The notes under the pieces: model-generated
What the model was told of the DNA's origin: nothing
Databases searched by the model: none
The model's input: only the letters and a program-made list of their open reading frames with translations
In this document: piece after piece, positions 1 to 8,339 of the stretch
How the letters are laid out: each line of letters starts with the position of its first letter
Numbering within the stretch: the first letter of the stretch is position 1
Translations under genes and position numbers: made by a program
NCBI GenBank assembly: GCA_022821865.1
Contig: JAJECW010000141.1
Location: 81,354-145,353, forward strand
Direction: 5' to 3'
Length of the DNA: 64,000 nt
DNA from: Pseudomonadales bacterium
GTDB taxonomy: Bacteria; Pseudomonadota; Gammaproteobacteria; Pseudomonadales; Pseudohongiellaceae

Positions 1-1729
1 TCAGGTCCGCCACCATGAAGCCGTTGCTGATATGGGGAATCATCTGCAAATGGGCGAAGGACGGGGTGCGGATGCGGGTGCGATAGGAACCGCCGCTGCC
101 GTCGCTCACCAGGTAGTAACTGTTGATGCCCTTGGTCGCCTCGATGGCCACGGTGGCCTCGTCCGGCGGCACCACGGGCCCCCAGCTCACGCTGAGAAAG
201 TGGTTGATCAGGGTTTCGATATCGCGCAGGGTCTCCTTCCTGCGCGGCGGCGTGGTCAGGGGATGCTCGGACTTGTATGGGCCGCCGGGCATATTGTCAA
301 GACATTGCTTGATTATCCTCAGGCTTTGCCGCATTTCCTCCACCCGCACCGCGCAGCGGTCGTAGCAGTCACCATTGACGGCGATGGGCACGTCGAATTC
401 GAAATTGTCGTAGCCGGCGTAGGGGCGCTGTTTGCGGAAATCCCATTCGAGCCCGGTGGCGCGCAGACCCGCGCCGGTGACTCCCCAGTCAAGGGCTTCC
501 CGGGTATCGTAGACGCCGATTCCCCGGGTGCGGCGCTTGAGTACGCCATTGTTGAGCACCATGGCGTCATATTCGTCGATTCGCGGCGGCATGAATTCCA
601 GCAGTTCGCGCACTCTCATGTCCCAGCCTTCGGGCAGGTCCTGGGCCACGCCGCCAATGCGGAACCAGCCCGGATGCATCCTCGCGCCGCAGATCGATTC
701 GATGATATTGAAGATGCGCTCGCGCTCCACAAACATGTAGAAGATCGGCGAAAGCTGGCCCACGTCCTGGGCGAAGGTGCCGTAGAACAGCAGATGACTG
801 CACAGCCGGAACATTTCGGCGAGCATGATGCGGATCACCTTCGCGCGCTCGGGGATTTTGATGCCCGCCATCTTTTCCACCGCCATCACATAGGGCAGGT
901 TGTTCATCACCCCGCCGAGGTAATCGATGCGGTCGGTATAGGGAATGAAGGTATGCCAGGACTGGCGTTCCGCCATTTTCTCCGCGCCGCGGTGGTGGTA
1001 GCCGATGTCGGGCACGGCGTCGATGAGCGTCTCGCCATCGAGTTGCAGGGCGATGCGGAAGGCGCCATGGACACTGGGATGATTGGGACCCAGATTGAGG
1101 AACATGAATTCGGAGTTTTCCGACTTGCGTTGCATGCCCCATTGCTCTGGGTTGAACAGCAGCGCGCCCTGCTCGTAGGCGGCCTGATCGTCATCCAGGG
1201 AATACGGATCCATTTCCGTGGCCCGGGCGGGATGCTCCTTGCGCAGGGGATGCCCTTCCCAGGTGGGCGGCAGGATCAGCCGGAGCAGGTTGGGATGGCC
1301 GGCGAAATCGATACCGAACATGTCCCAGGCTTCGCGTTCGTACCAGTTGGCCGCGGGCCACAGGCCGGTCACCGTGGGCACCCTGAGGTCCGCATCGAAC
1401 AGCGCCACCTTGACGCGGAAATCGCAGTTGCCGGAAAACGACATCAGGTGATAGACCACGGTGAATTCGCTGGCGGGCTGGCCTTCCCGGCGGGTTCGCA
1501 GGCGCTCGTCGATTGCGGTCAGGTCGAACAGCATTTCGTAGCGGGGTTTTTCGCCATCGCGCAATTCGCGCAGAAACTCCACCACTTCGGCCCGGTCAAT
1601 CCAGACTGTGGGAATGCCGTCGCAAGTGAACTGTTCCGCCGCGATGCGACCGGCGAATTTTGCCTGTAATCCGGGGGGAATGCGGCTGGAAACATCCTGT
1701 TTCGGGCTGGCGGCGACTGCGACTGACAT
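1..1729 (-). CDS. nuoCD: NADH-quinone oxidoreductase subunit C/D fusion (3' end off window)
   Basis: This is the peripheral-arm subunit of respiratory Complex I, which passes electrons from NADH to quinone at the inner membrane. The reading frame is open from ATG at 1729 to the left edge without a stop, so only the last few residues are missing. The first ~190 residues match NuoC (30 kDa). After a short linker comes NuoD (49 kDa) with the motif GPNHPSVHG and the quinone-site region [11 protein letters not shown] fusion is typical of Gammaproteobacteria. It starts 25 bp after nuoB, with GGGGAA about 11 bases before the ATG. The frame is seen directly and the identification is secure. Confidence 0.96.
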   Translation of the reverse strand, partial: MSVAVAASPKQDVSSRIPPGLQAKFAGRIAAEQFTCDGIPTVWIDRAEVVEFLRELRDGEKPRYEMLFDLTAIDERLRTRREGQPASEFTVVYHLMSFSGNCDFRVKVALFDADLRVPTVTGLWPAANWYEREAWDMFGIDFAGHPNLLRLILPPTWEGHPLRKEHPARATEMDPYSLDDDQAAYEQGALLFNPEQWGMQRKSENSEFMFLNLGPNHPSVHGAFRIALQLDGETLIDAVPDIGYHHRGAEKMAERQSWHTFIPYTDRIDYLGGVMNNLPYVMAVEKMAGIKIPERAKVIRIMLAEMFRLCSHLLFYGTFAQDVGQLSPIFYMFVERERIFNIIESICGARMHPGWFRIGGVAQDLPEGWDMRVRELLEFMPPRIDEYDAMVLNNGVLKRRTRGIGVYDTREALDWGVTGAGLRATGLEWDFRKQRPYAGYDNFEFDVPIAVNGDCYDRCAVRVEEMRQSLRIIKQCLDNMPGGPYKSEHPLTTPPRRKETLRDIETLINHFLSVSWGPVVPPDEATVAIEATKGINSYYLVSDGSGGSYRTRIRTPSFAHLQMIPHISNGFMVADL

Positions 1730-1754
1730 GTGGATGCAGATTCCCCGAGCCGTT

Positions 1755-2396
1755 TCAGACGCGGTCCGGCGAGCGCAATTCCGTGGCCGCGATACGCTCG
1801 GCCTGACGAAACTCGCGCTGCACGGTTCTCGGCTTCTTCTGGATGACGCCCTGGTCGTTGATGACCCAGCTCAGGGGCCGGCGTTGCTTGCCCACCTGTT
1901 CCCGCAGCAGGATCAGCCCCTGCAGCAGGGCTTCCGGGCGCGGCGGGCAGCCGGAAACGTACACATCCACGGGCAGGAACTTGTCCACCCCCTGCACCAC
2001 CGAATAAATGTCGTACATGCCGCCGGAATTGGCGCAGGAGCCCATGCTGATCACCCATTTGGGTTCGAGCATCTGGTCATGGAGCAGGCGCACCACTGGC
2101 GCCATCTTGCGGAACACGGTGCCGGCGATGACGATCAGGTCCGCCTGCCGCGGCGTGCCGCGGATGACTTCGGCGCCGAAGCGGGCAAGATCGTGGCGGG
2201 CGGTAAAGGCCGTGGCCATTTCCACGTAACAGCAGGACAGGCCGAAATTGAAGGGCCAGATGGAATTCTTGCGGCCCCAGGCGATCATGTCCTCCAGATT
2301 GGCCATGACCACATTGCGGCGCAGGAATTCGTCGATACTGGATCCGCCGGGCTGTCCCGAGGCCGCCTCTTCGGCTTTCTGCAACTGCCAGCTCAA
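1755..2396 (-). CDS. nuoB: NADH-quinone oxidoreductase subunit B
   Basis: NuoB carries iron-sulfur cluster N2, the last cluster before quinone in Complex I. The 213-residue product has the expected ligands: adjacent Cys55-Cys56 (GLSCCYVEM), Cys121 (MGSCANSGG) and Cys150 in the VSGCPPRPE motif. Its ATG overlaps the nuoA stop by 4 bp (ATGA), which points to translational coupling. The first ~30 residues form a variable N-terminal extension. The length is ordinary for the family. Confidence 0.98.
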   Translation of the reverse strand: MSWQLQKAEEAASGQPGGSSIDEFLRRNVVMANLEDMIAWGRKNSIWPFNFGLSCCYVEMATAFTARHDLARFGAEVIRGTPRQADLIVIAGTVFRKMAPVVRLLHDQMLEPKWVISMGSCANSGGMYDIYSVVQGVDKFLPVDVYVSGCPPRPEALLQGLILLREQVGKQRRPLSWVINDQGVIQKKPRTVQREFRQAERIAATELRSPDRV

Positions 2397-2821
2397 AGCT
2401 CGAACTCCTTGCGGTTCACCACGCCGCCACTGCCGCGCAATTCATGCAGTCCGCGCCGCTGGATATCCGTGCGCCAGTCCAGCGCCCCCACGCGCCAGAG
2501 ATAGAACAGCGCCGCAAGCAGAATTCCGATAAACACCGTGATCTCGACGAAGCCCACCCAGCCGGTTTCCCGCACCCCCACGGCCCAGGCGAAAAGAAAC
2601 ACCACTTCGAGATCGAAAATGATGAACAGGATCGCCGGCAGATAGAAATGCACGGAACTGCGGAACTGGGCCGAACCCACGGAAACGATACCCGACTCAA
2701 AAGGCGTTCCGGTGTACTTTCCCGCCGCGCTCTGGCCAAGAACGAACGACAGGCCCAGCATGACGCCGACAATCGCCAGCACGGCGGCGGCATAAATAAA
2801 AAAAGGCGCCAGTTCGCTCAT
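2393..2821 (-). CDS. nuoA: NADH-quinone oxidoreductase subunit A
   Basis: NuoA is a small membrane subunit of Complex I with three transmembrane helices. The 142-residue product shows helices near residues 5-28, 60-82 and 90-112, plus the conserved FESG and FDLE motifs of the family. It is the first gene of the minus-strand nuo operon. The 180 bp upstream (2822-3001) must therefore hold the operon promoter, but I could not pick out convincing -35/-10 boxes. Confidence 0.97.
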   Translation of the reverse strand: MSELAPFFIYAAAVLAIVGVMLGLSFVLGQSAAGKYTGTPFESGIVSVGSAQFRSSVHFYLPAILFIIFDLEVVFLFAWAVGVRETGWVGFVEITVFIGILLAALFYLWRVGALDWRTDIQRRGLHELRGSGGVVNRKEFEL

Positions 2822-2952
2822 GGTTTGGAATGGGTGGCAGGTCTCAAAAATCCAGAATTGGCGACGCCAAAAATTGGTTGGGAAATGTACACGGAACGCC
2901 CGCGCAAGGCAAGCGGCCAGGGAGTGTCATTAACTTTTTTGCCAAACGGGGC

Positions 2953-2975
2953 GGGAGCCTGTGGCACAGGCTCCC
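2953..2975. repeat. Palindromic REP-like hairpin
   Basis: This is a perfect inverted repeat with arms GGGAGCCTGTG and CACAGGCTCCC around a single base, between nuoA and the secreted-protein gene at 3002-3952. No T-tract follows on either strand, so it is not a standard intrinsic terminator. Related GGGAGCCTGC...GCAG sequences occur near 19606 and 31247, which suggests a dispersed REP-like family. Confidence 0.6.
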
Positions 2976-3001
2976 GGAGCGAGAGAAACAGGGAATGAGG
3001 T

Positions 3002-3952
3002 TCAGGGGTCCGCCTGTTCGAATTCCGCGATGACCTCCTGGGTGCGCCAGCCGGCCATGATGCCGGCCATACTGTAGTTGCCTTCGTGGCAGGCGTATTC
3101 GTAGATCGGCTCGGCGGCCCGGCGCATGGGGAACATGGCGGTCCAGGAATCGGTCCAGGTGGTCGGGTCGCTGATGGTGAATTCGTAGCCCAGGGTGTCG
3201 GCGTCGATGCGCCAGAACTTCTCGGTCAGTTCCATACTGGCGCTGGAATTGCCGAAAGCCGTCGCCCCGGCGAAATGCCGGGTTTCCACCACCAGGGTAT
3301 CGTCGTCCCAATGGCCGATGGAATCGCCTTCCCAGTCCCGGGGCGTCTCGCGATGCTCGCCGGCGCCCATCTTGACGATGCGGGCGTTGTGGACCATTTC
3401 ATTGTGGATGACGAAATGATCCCCGGCCTGGATGAGTTGCACGTTATTGTTGTAGGCGCTGGGCAGCATGGGCGGGCCGGAGTTGAAACCCATGATGCAG
3501 CGTTCCGACAGGGGCCGCGCTTCGATTCCCGCATTGTGCGCGGCGGCTTCGCGCCGGGCGGTATTGCGCTGCTCGGCCTGTTCGGTGAGTTCGGGGATGC
3601 GCCCGTCGGCCGGATACGTGATCAGCGAAGTCCGGTTGGAATCGAGGATTTCGCTGCCCCGGTCGTACCAGAACTGGTTGTAGTCGCCGGTGGTGCTGGT
3701 GTCGGTGAAATTGTCCCGGTCGAGCTGTTCCTGCCGGGCGGCTTCGAAGGCGGCGGCCTCCTCCGCCGTCAGCACTTCCCGGTCGCCGAATTCCAATGGC
3801 CGCTGCAGCGGCGTGATGGTGCGAAAATCCCAGGTTCCCTGCAGGTCGGGCGTACCATCGGCAAGGCGGGGGAGTTCGCCCTGGGCCAGCGCAAAGGGCG
3901 CGGACAACAGAATGAACAGCAGGAAGCCGGGGCGGAGCGAATGGCGGAACAT
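3002..3952 (-). CDS. Secreted protein of unknown function (paralogue of the 8.3 kb gene)
   Basis: The 316-residue product begins with a clear signal peptide (hydrophobic stretch, cleavage near ALA-Q at residues 21-24). I do not recognise an enzyme family. It shares a set of motifs with the gene at 8340-9389: an early LxGxW-type segment, SERC(I/L)(M/I)GF in the middle, a WxxDxLVVET segment, and a near-identical C-terminal YEYACHEGNYSMAGI. The conserved Cys/His/Glu cluster near the C-terminus could bind a ligand or metal, but that is inference. It stands alone between the nuo operon and a divergent small gene. The ATG at 3952 precedes the signal peptide directly. Confidence 0.85.
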   Translation of the reverse strand: MFRHSLRPGFLLFILLSAPFALAQGELPRLADGTPDLQGTWDFRTITPLQRPLEFGDREVLTAEEAAAFEAARQEQLDRDNFTDTSTTGDYNQFWYDRGSEILDSNRTSLITYPADGRIPELTEQAEQRNTARREAAAHNAGIEARPLSERCIMGFNSGPPMLPSAYNNNVQLIQAGDHFVIHNEMVHNARIVKMGAGEHRETPRDWEGDSIGHWDDDTLVVETRHFAGATAFGNSSASMELTEKFWRIDADTLGYEFTISDPTTWTDSWTAMFPMRRAAEPIYEYACHEGNYSMAGIMAGWRTQEVIAEFEQADP

Positions 3953-4171
3953 GGCATGCCTCCAAGAATGGGATCATCGACCCTCTGCGGAGCATCCCGT
4001 GGATGTCCTGTGCAGATACCAGATACTGTACACATCGGGCCTTGTGGATACAAATTTTCTGTTGACTGGGGGTTGGATACGGATTTAGACTGGCGCAGTT
4101 GACAAGTGAAGTTGGTGGGAAGATTGCGTCGCGATGGTGGCGCGGCTTTCCGTGGTTGCAGGGAGAAGGAC

Positions 4172-4408
4172 ATGGACGCGATTACTGCCTTGATCAATAG
4201 CGGGCAGGCTGTGTTTTGGGTTGCGGGCATCGGCTTTGCGATCCATCTGGTGAAGTGGTACGCCAATGTCAACAGCGACCGGGAACAGTTTCGTGAGTTC
4301 ATGACGCGCATTGACAAGAACATCTTGCGCATCGACGGCAACATACGCGATATACTCAGCCGCCTGCCGCCGCCCCGGGCGCCCCGGAGCAAGAGTCCGG
4401 ATTTCTGA
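4172..4408 (+). CDS. Small membrane protein with C-terminal helical segment
   Basis: This 78-residue product is of unknown function. I chose the ATG at 4172 because GGGAGAAGG lies just upstream; an in-frame ATG at 4106 lacks such a site. Residues 10-28 form one hydrophobic helix. They are followed by a charged amphipathic stretch (DREQFREFMTRIDKNILRI) that could form a coiled coil, and by a proline/arginine-rich tail. It lies 34 bp before yciB on the same strand and may be co-transcribed with it. Confidence 0.65.
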   Translation: MDAITALINSGQAVFWVAGIGFAIHLVKWYANVNSDREQFREFMTRIDKNILRIDGNIRDILSRLPPPRAPRSKSPDF

Positions 4409-4410
4409 AC

Positions 4411-4431
4411 CAGGAAACAGGAAACAGGAAA
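4411..4431 (+). repeat. Three tandem CAGGAAA heptamers in the yciB leader
   Basis: Three exact copies of CAGGAAA lie 11-31 bases before the yciB ATG. Each contains an AGGA Shine-Dalgarno core, so the unit number could change spacing or ribosome recruitment. Confidence 0.7.
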
Positions 4432-4442
4432 CAACAAGAACC

Positions 4443-5051
4443 ATGAAACAAATTGCAAGCTACCTTCCCCTGCTGGCCTTCTTTTTCATCTGGGCCATGG
4501 GCGAGAGGCCGGTAAACATCGCCGGCTTCGAACACAGCGTGGGCGGCATCTACAGCGCCGCCGAAGTGCTGCTGCTGACTTCGGTGCTCGTCTACGGCGG
4601 GCTGTTTCTGGCCTACAGGCGCCTCGACAAGTTCGAATGGATCACCCTGGCCGCCGTGGTGGTGTTCTGCATTCCCACGTTTCTCCTGCGCGACGTGAAT
4701 TTCCTCAAATGGAAGGCGCCGCTGGTCAACTGGATTTTCGCGGCGATTTTCCTGGGCTCGCGCTATATCGGCGCCAAGCCGGCGCTGCAGCACATGCTGG
4801 GCCATGCGGTAAACATGCCGCGGGAGTTGTGGCTCAGGCTCAACAATGTCTGGATCGTGTATTTCGTGTTGCTTGGCGCAATCAATCTTGCGGTGGCTTT
4901 CGGCCTCAGCGAAGCGGCGTGGATCCAGTTCAAGGTCTTTGGCAACCTGATCATTACCGCGGTCTTCATCTTCGGCCAGATGCCCTTTCTGGCAAAACAT
5001 ATTGAAGCGCCGGGACAGGCCGAAGCGGCCACCGGCGGCGAATCAGAATAG
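4443..5051 (+). CDS. yciB: Inner membrane septation protein A family (YciB)
   Basis: The 202-residue hydrophobic protein has about five to six membrane segments and matches the IspZ/YciB family of inner-membrane proteins, which is linked to cell-envelope and division functions in enterobacteria. Typical features are the N-terminal LPLLAFFFIW helix, the phrase LKWKAPLVNW and the PRELWLRLNNVW loop. ATG at 4443 fits the family N-terminus. An upstream in-frame extension to 4311 only translates the preceding gene out of frame. The convergent cyclophilin gene ends 11 bp downstream. Confidence 0.92.
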   Translation: MKQIASYLPLLAFFFIWAMGERPVNIAGFEHSVGGIYSAAEVLLLTSVLVYGGLFLAYRRLDKFEWITLAAVVVFCIPTFLLRDVNFLKWKAPLVNWIFAAIFLGSRYIGAKPALQHMLGHAVNMPRELWLRLNNVWIVYFVLLGAINLAVAFGLSEAAWIQFKVFGNLIITAVFIFGQMPFLAKHIEAPGQAEAATGGESE

Positions 5052-5062
5052 CTGAAGTGCGC

Positions 5063-5665
5063 CTAAAACTCGGGCGCCGGCCTCAAATCCGGAAACTCCC
5101 GGTCGAGAATCGCGTTCCATTCCGCAAGCTGCTCCTGCCTGCGGCGAAAAACCGGCGCCGGGTCGCCCTCGATGGTTATGGAGTTGATCAGGTCCCGGCG
5201 GGCAATCTGCCGCACCACCGCGAGCCCTTCCACCACCCTGCCGAAAACCGAATGGAGACCGTCCAGATGCGGCGTGGCCACATGGGTGAGGAAAAACTGG
5301 CTGCCGTCGGTTCCCGGGCCGGAATTGGCCATGGAGAGTATCCCGGGCTGATTGTGCTTCAGAATCAGTTCGCCGCTGAAACGGTAACCCGGGCCGCCCA
5401 TGCCGGTGTTGAGCGGGTCGCCGCCCTGGGCCATGAAATTGCGCTCGACGCGGTGGAAACTGAGGCCGTCATAAAAGCCGCGCAGTGCGAGATTGGCGAA
5501 GTTGGCCACGGTGGTGGGCGCCGCGCGATGATTCAGTTCGACCCGCATCACCCCCTTGCTGGTATCGATTAGCGCAAACAGCCCCTGGGCGGAAGCCGCC
5601 GCGCTGAATCCGGCGGCCCCGGCAAACAACAGGCCAACAAGGATAACTCTCGGTCTGTTCCACAT
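5063..5665 (-). CDS. Periplasmic peptidyl-prolyl cis-trans isomerase, cyclophilin type
   Basis: This enzyme catalyses proline isomerisation during protein folding, here probably in the periplasm. A signal peptide covers residues 1-27 (cleavage near ASA-Q). The cyclophilin core includes FHRVERNFMAQGGDP and SQFFLTH, which carry the conserved catalytic arginine and substrate-groove residues. A ~40-residue charged C-terminal tail follows the core. It lies 5 bp downstream of the exonuclease III gene on the same strand, so the two are probably co-transcribed. Confidence 0.94.
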   Translation of the reverse strand: MWNRPRVILVGLLFAGAAGFSAAASAQGLFALIDTSKGVMRVELNHRAAPTTVANFANLALRGFYDGLSFHRVERNFMAQGGDPLNTGMGGPGYRFSGELILKHNQPGILSMANSGPGTDGSQFFLTHVATPHLDGLHSVFGRVVEGLAVVRQIARRDLINSITIEGDPAPVFRRRQEQLAEWNAILDREFPDLRPAPEF

Positions 5666-5670
5666 GGCTT

Positions 5671-6483
5671 TCAGTCCATCTCCAGGTCGTATTCCAGGGT
5701 TAGCGGCGCGTGATCGGAAAAATTTTCCTCCGGGTTGGCAATGCCGTCAACAATTTTGGCGGATTGCACGCTTTGCGCAAGACCCGGGGTGATGACCTGC
5801 AAGTCCAGCCGCCAGCCCACATTCTTCGCCCTGGCGGCGCCGCGCTGGGACCACCAGGTGTATTGCTCCGCGCCCTGGTTCACGAGGCGGAAGGCGTCGG
5901 CATAACCCACTTCATCGTAGAGTTCATCGAGCCAGGCGCGCTCTTTCGGCAGAAAGCCGGAGTTTTTCTGGTTCGAGCGCCAGTTTTTCAGATCGATTTT
6001 CCGGTGGCAGATATTCCAGTCGCCACAGATGATGTATTCCCGGTCGTGGCTTCGCAACTCCCGCAAATGGGCCATGAAAGCGTCCATGAAGGCGAACTTG
6101 CGCTGCTGCCGCTCTTCGCCGGCTGAGCCTGATGGCAGATACAGCGATATGACGCTGAGCCCGGCAAAGTCGGCCTGGAGGTAACGTCCTTCGCTGTCGG
6201 CCATGGCAAAGCCAAAACCCCGGCGCACCGCCAGCGGTTTCCGGCGGCTGAATATCGCGGTGCCGGAATAACCTTTCTTTTCCGCGTCGAAGTAATGGCA
6301 ATCAAAGCCGGAGGGATGGAATACCGCCTCGCCGGCCTTTTCTTCCAGCACGGTCAGTTGCGGTTCCTGGGCCTTGGTTTCCTGCAGGCAGACGAGGTCC
6401 ACATCCTGCCGCGCAAGCCAGCCGAAAAAGCCCTTGCGCTCGGCGGCGCGGATGCCGTTGCAGTTGAAAGTCATGACTCGCAT
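5671..6483 (-). CDS. xthA: Exodeoxyribonuclease III (AP endonuclease)
   Basis: This is a base-excision repair nuclease of the endonuclease/exonuclease/phosphatase fold that cuts at abasic sites. The 270-residue product has the expected metal and catalytic residues: FNCNGIR at the N-terminus, the glutamate in LQETKA (~residue 36), the GDWNICH segment (~residue 155) and SDHAPL near the C-terminus. The length is standard. It precedes the cyclophilin gene. The upstream DNA holds the 20-bp-spaced GTTACC repeats. Confidence 0.95.
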   Translation of the reverse strand: MRVMTFNCNGIRAAERKGFFGWLARQDVDLVCLQETKAQEPQLTVLEEKAGEAVFHPSGFDCHYFDAEKKGYSGTAIFSRRKPLAVRRGFGFAMADSEGRYLQADFAGLSVISLYLPSGSAGEERQQRKFAFMDAFMAHLRELRSHDREYIICGDWNICHRKIDLKNWRSNQKNSGFLPKERAWLDELYDEVGYADAFRLVNQGAEQYTWWSQRGAARAKNVGWRLDLQVITPGLAQSVQSAKIVDGIANPEENFSDHAPLTLEYDLEMD

Positions 6484-6499
6484 GGCTGCTCCGAAAAAA

Positions 6500-6546
6500 T
6501 GTTACCAAAAACCATATAGTGTTACCTTTTCCCAAAATGTGTTACC
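6500..6546 (+). repeat. Three TGTTACC direct repeats at 20-bp period
   Basis: TGTTACC occurs at 6500-6506, 6520-6526 and 6540-6546, always 20 bp apart and separated by AT-rich spacers. Regular spacing of two helical turns suggests binding sites for one protein on one face of the DNA, for example a regulator or the end of a transposon. Confidence 0.65.
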
Positions 6547-6725
6547 ATTCGGAACGTTTTGAGAAAGCATCCAGCATTCTCAGTTTGGGGGATCGATACG
6601 AGAGAACAAGAATGCCCAATGTGGCAAGCCAGTTCTGGAGGCTATCGTTGTCAGTTCGGCGCAGGTCGCGGCCACCTTGGCCCTTCCGGCGCTGATCGTT
6701 CTTGCTGCGGTCTGCTCCTCCTCTG

Positions 6726-6791
6726 GAAGGGCTTTCCTCAAGCCCTTCGTTTTGTCCGTTTGCCGGGCCAATCGCGGCCCGGCATTTTTTT
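6726..6791 (+). terminator. Tandem plus-strand hairpins with T7 tract
   Basis: The first hairpin has arms GAAGGGCTT/AAGCCCTTC with a 5-base loop (6726-6748) and is followed by GTTTTG. The second has arms GCCGGGCC/GGCCCGGC with a 6-base loop (6762-6783), followed by A and seven T. The orientation is plus, yet the neighbouring genes xthA and moaB are on the minus strand, so the transcript it would end is not identified. Confidence 0.7.
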
Positions 6792-6794
6792 GCC

Positions 6795-7301
6795 TCATCC
6801 CGGCGAAAGGATTCTTTCAGCGAAATTGCAGGGTTTGTGGCCGCTGTCGAGTTGTTCCCGGATGATCTGGTCCCAGCCGGTGCGGCAGGCGCCGGTGGAG
6901 CCTGGCAGGCAGAATATCGCCGTGCTGTTGGCCAGACCGCCGAAAGCCCGGGATTGCACGGTGGAAGTACCGATTTCCGCAAAGGAAATCTGGCGGAACA
7001 ATTCGCCGAAACCTTCGATCTCCACGTCGAACAACGGCATGACGGCCTTGCGGGTATTGTCCCGGGCGGTGAACCCGGTGCCGCCGGTGGTGAGTATGGC
7101 CTGGGCTTCCGGGTCGGCGATGAGATTCGAGACCAGGGCGCGCAACTGGTAGACATCGTCCCTGACGATACGGCGCGAATGCAGCCGGTGCCCCGCTTCC
7201 ACAAGCCGGTCGGCGAGCAGGGCGCCGGAAGTGTCGGTCTCCCGGTTGCGGGTGTCGGAAACCGTCACCACGGCGATATTCAGTGGAGTCCGCGCCGCCA
7301 T
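6795..7301 (-). CDS. moaB: Molybdenum cofactor biosynthesis protein B
   Basis: This is a MoaB/MogA-type protein that adenylylates or handles molybdopterin during Mo/W-cofactor assembly. The 168-residue product has the typical N-terminus (NIAVVTVSDTR), the TTGGTG substrate-binding motif near residue 75, and LPGSTGA near the C-terminus. I use ATG at 7301; a TTG one codon upstream is possible. It begins 5 bp after the moaA stop, forming a moaA-moaB unit. MoaB and MogA are hard to separate by sequence alone. Confidence 0.93.
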   Translation of the reverse strand: MAARTPLNIAVVTVSDTRNRETDTSGALLADRLVEAGHRLHSRRIVRDDVYQLRALVSNLIADPEAQAILTTGGTGFTARDNTRKAVMPLFDVEIEGFGELFRQISFAEIGTSTVQSRAFGGLANSTAIFCLPGSTGACRTGWDQIIREQLDSGHKPCNFAERILSPG

Positions 7302-7306
7302 CAATC

Positions 7307-8317
7307 CTATCCGCCGGTCATGTTCATCAGTCGCACCGGCTGGGCGTGATCCTTGTCATAGAAGTAGTGTCGCTCGGGCTTGAGATCCATGGCGGCGACA
7401 ATGGCGTCTTTCAGGTCCTGGCGGGTCTTGCCGGAATCCCGCAGAACCGCCCGCAGGTCCATGGAATGCTCGTTGCCGAGGCAGAGCAGCAGGCGGCCTT
7501 CCACGGTCACCCGCACCCGGTTGCAATCGGCGCAGAAATTGTGGGTCACCGGAGAGATGAATCCGATGCGGGATTTCCTGCCGATGACCTGGGCGTAGCG
7601 TGAAGGCCCGGCGGTCTTTACCGCGCTGTCGAGCAGCGGATAGCGGCTTTCGATCTGCTCCCGCACCCAGGCGTTGCTGCAGGTGGTGTCTTCCCGGGCA
7701 TGGTCCGAGGCTTCGCCGAGCGGCATTTCCTCGATAAAGGCGATATCGATGTCGCGGGCAAGTGCGTAATCCACCAGCGGCAGCACTTCGTCCTCGTTAT
7801 AGCCCCGCATGATTACCGAGTTGAGTCGCAGGCGGTCAAAGCCCGCATTCACGGCGGCGTCGATTCCGGCAAGCACCCGTTCGAGTTTGCCCACCCGGGA
7901 AATGCGGCGGAACCGCCCGGCGTCGAGACTGTCGAGGCTGATGTTGATGCGATTCACCCCCGCGGCCCGCAGGGGCCCGGCGTACTTTACAAGCTGATTG
8001 CCATTGGTGGTGAGCAGCAGTTCATCGAGTCCCGGCAGCTTGCCGAGGCGTTCGATGAGGTGCATGACATTGGAGCGCGCCAGCGGCTCGCCTCCGGTGA
8101 GGCGGATGCGCCTGACGCCGAGTTCGGTGAAGGCCCGGGCGACGGTGTACAACTCTTCCAGGGTCAGCACCTGATGGCGCGGGACGAACCGCATTTCCTC
8201 GGTCATGCAATAGACGCAGCGGAAATCGCAACGGTCGGTGACCGACAGGCGGATATAGTCCACCCGCCGGTCGAACCTGTCGATCAGCTCCCGCGTCTTT
8301 GCCACTGGCCCGGCCAT
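7307..8317 (-). CDS. moaA: GTP 3',8-cyclase (radical SAM)
   Basis: MoaA performs the first step of molybdopterin synthesis, converting GTP to 3',8-cyclo-7,8-dihydro-GTP. The SAM cluster motif CDFRCVYC lies at residues 30-37 and the second cluster at NFCADCNRVRV with a later LLCLG cysteine. The product ends in the diagnostic Gly-Gly (MTGG). I chose the internal ATG at 8317 (336 residues) because it matches the family and avoids overlap; ATG at 8362 would add 15 residues and overlap the upstream gene by 23 bp. Confidence 0.96.
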   Translation of the reverse strand: MAGPVAKTRELIDRFDRRVDYIRLSVTDRCDFRCVYCMTEEMRFVPRHQVLTLEELYTVARAFTELGVRRIRLTGGEPLARSNVMHLIERLGKLPGLDELLLTTNGNQLVKYAGPLRAAGVNRINISLDSLDAGRFRRISRVGKLERVLAGIDAAVNAGFDRLRLNSVIMRGYNEDEVLPLVDYALARDIDIAFIEEMPLGEASDHAREDTTCSNAWVREQIESRYPLLDSAVKTAGPSRYAQVIGRKSRIGFISPVTHNFCADCNRVRVTVEGRLLLCLGNEHSMDLRAVLRDSGKTRQDLKDAIVAAMDLKPERHYFYDKDHAQPVRLMNMTGG

Positions 8318-8339
8318 GGGGTTTGCGCCCCCGCTGGCG

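Larger units (their letters stand above)
6484..6794. other. Intergenic region with no recognised gene
   Basis: These 311 bp between xthA and moaB contain three TGTTACC copies with an exact 20-bp period (6500, 6520, 6540) and two consecutive plus-strand hairpins (6726-6791). On the minus strand a short open stretch rich in basic residues is visible but resembles nothing I know. It may be a remnant of an insertion sequence or a small plus-strand transcript. Confidence 0.5.

Noticed and set aside
32-1669. Long plus-strand open frame of 545 codons opposite nuoCD
   Set aside because: It is the complement of the well-identified nuoCD gene, with the composition bias expected of GC-rich antisense frames and no recognisable domain.
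2953-2975. Intrinsic terminator for nuo or the secreted-protein gene
   Set aside because: The stem is perfect but no T-tract follows on either strand, so I list it as a REP-like hairpin.
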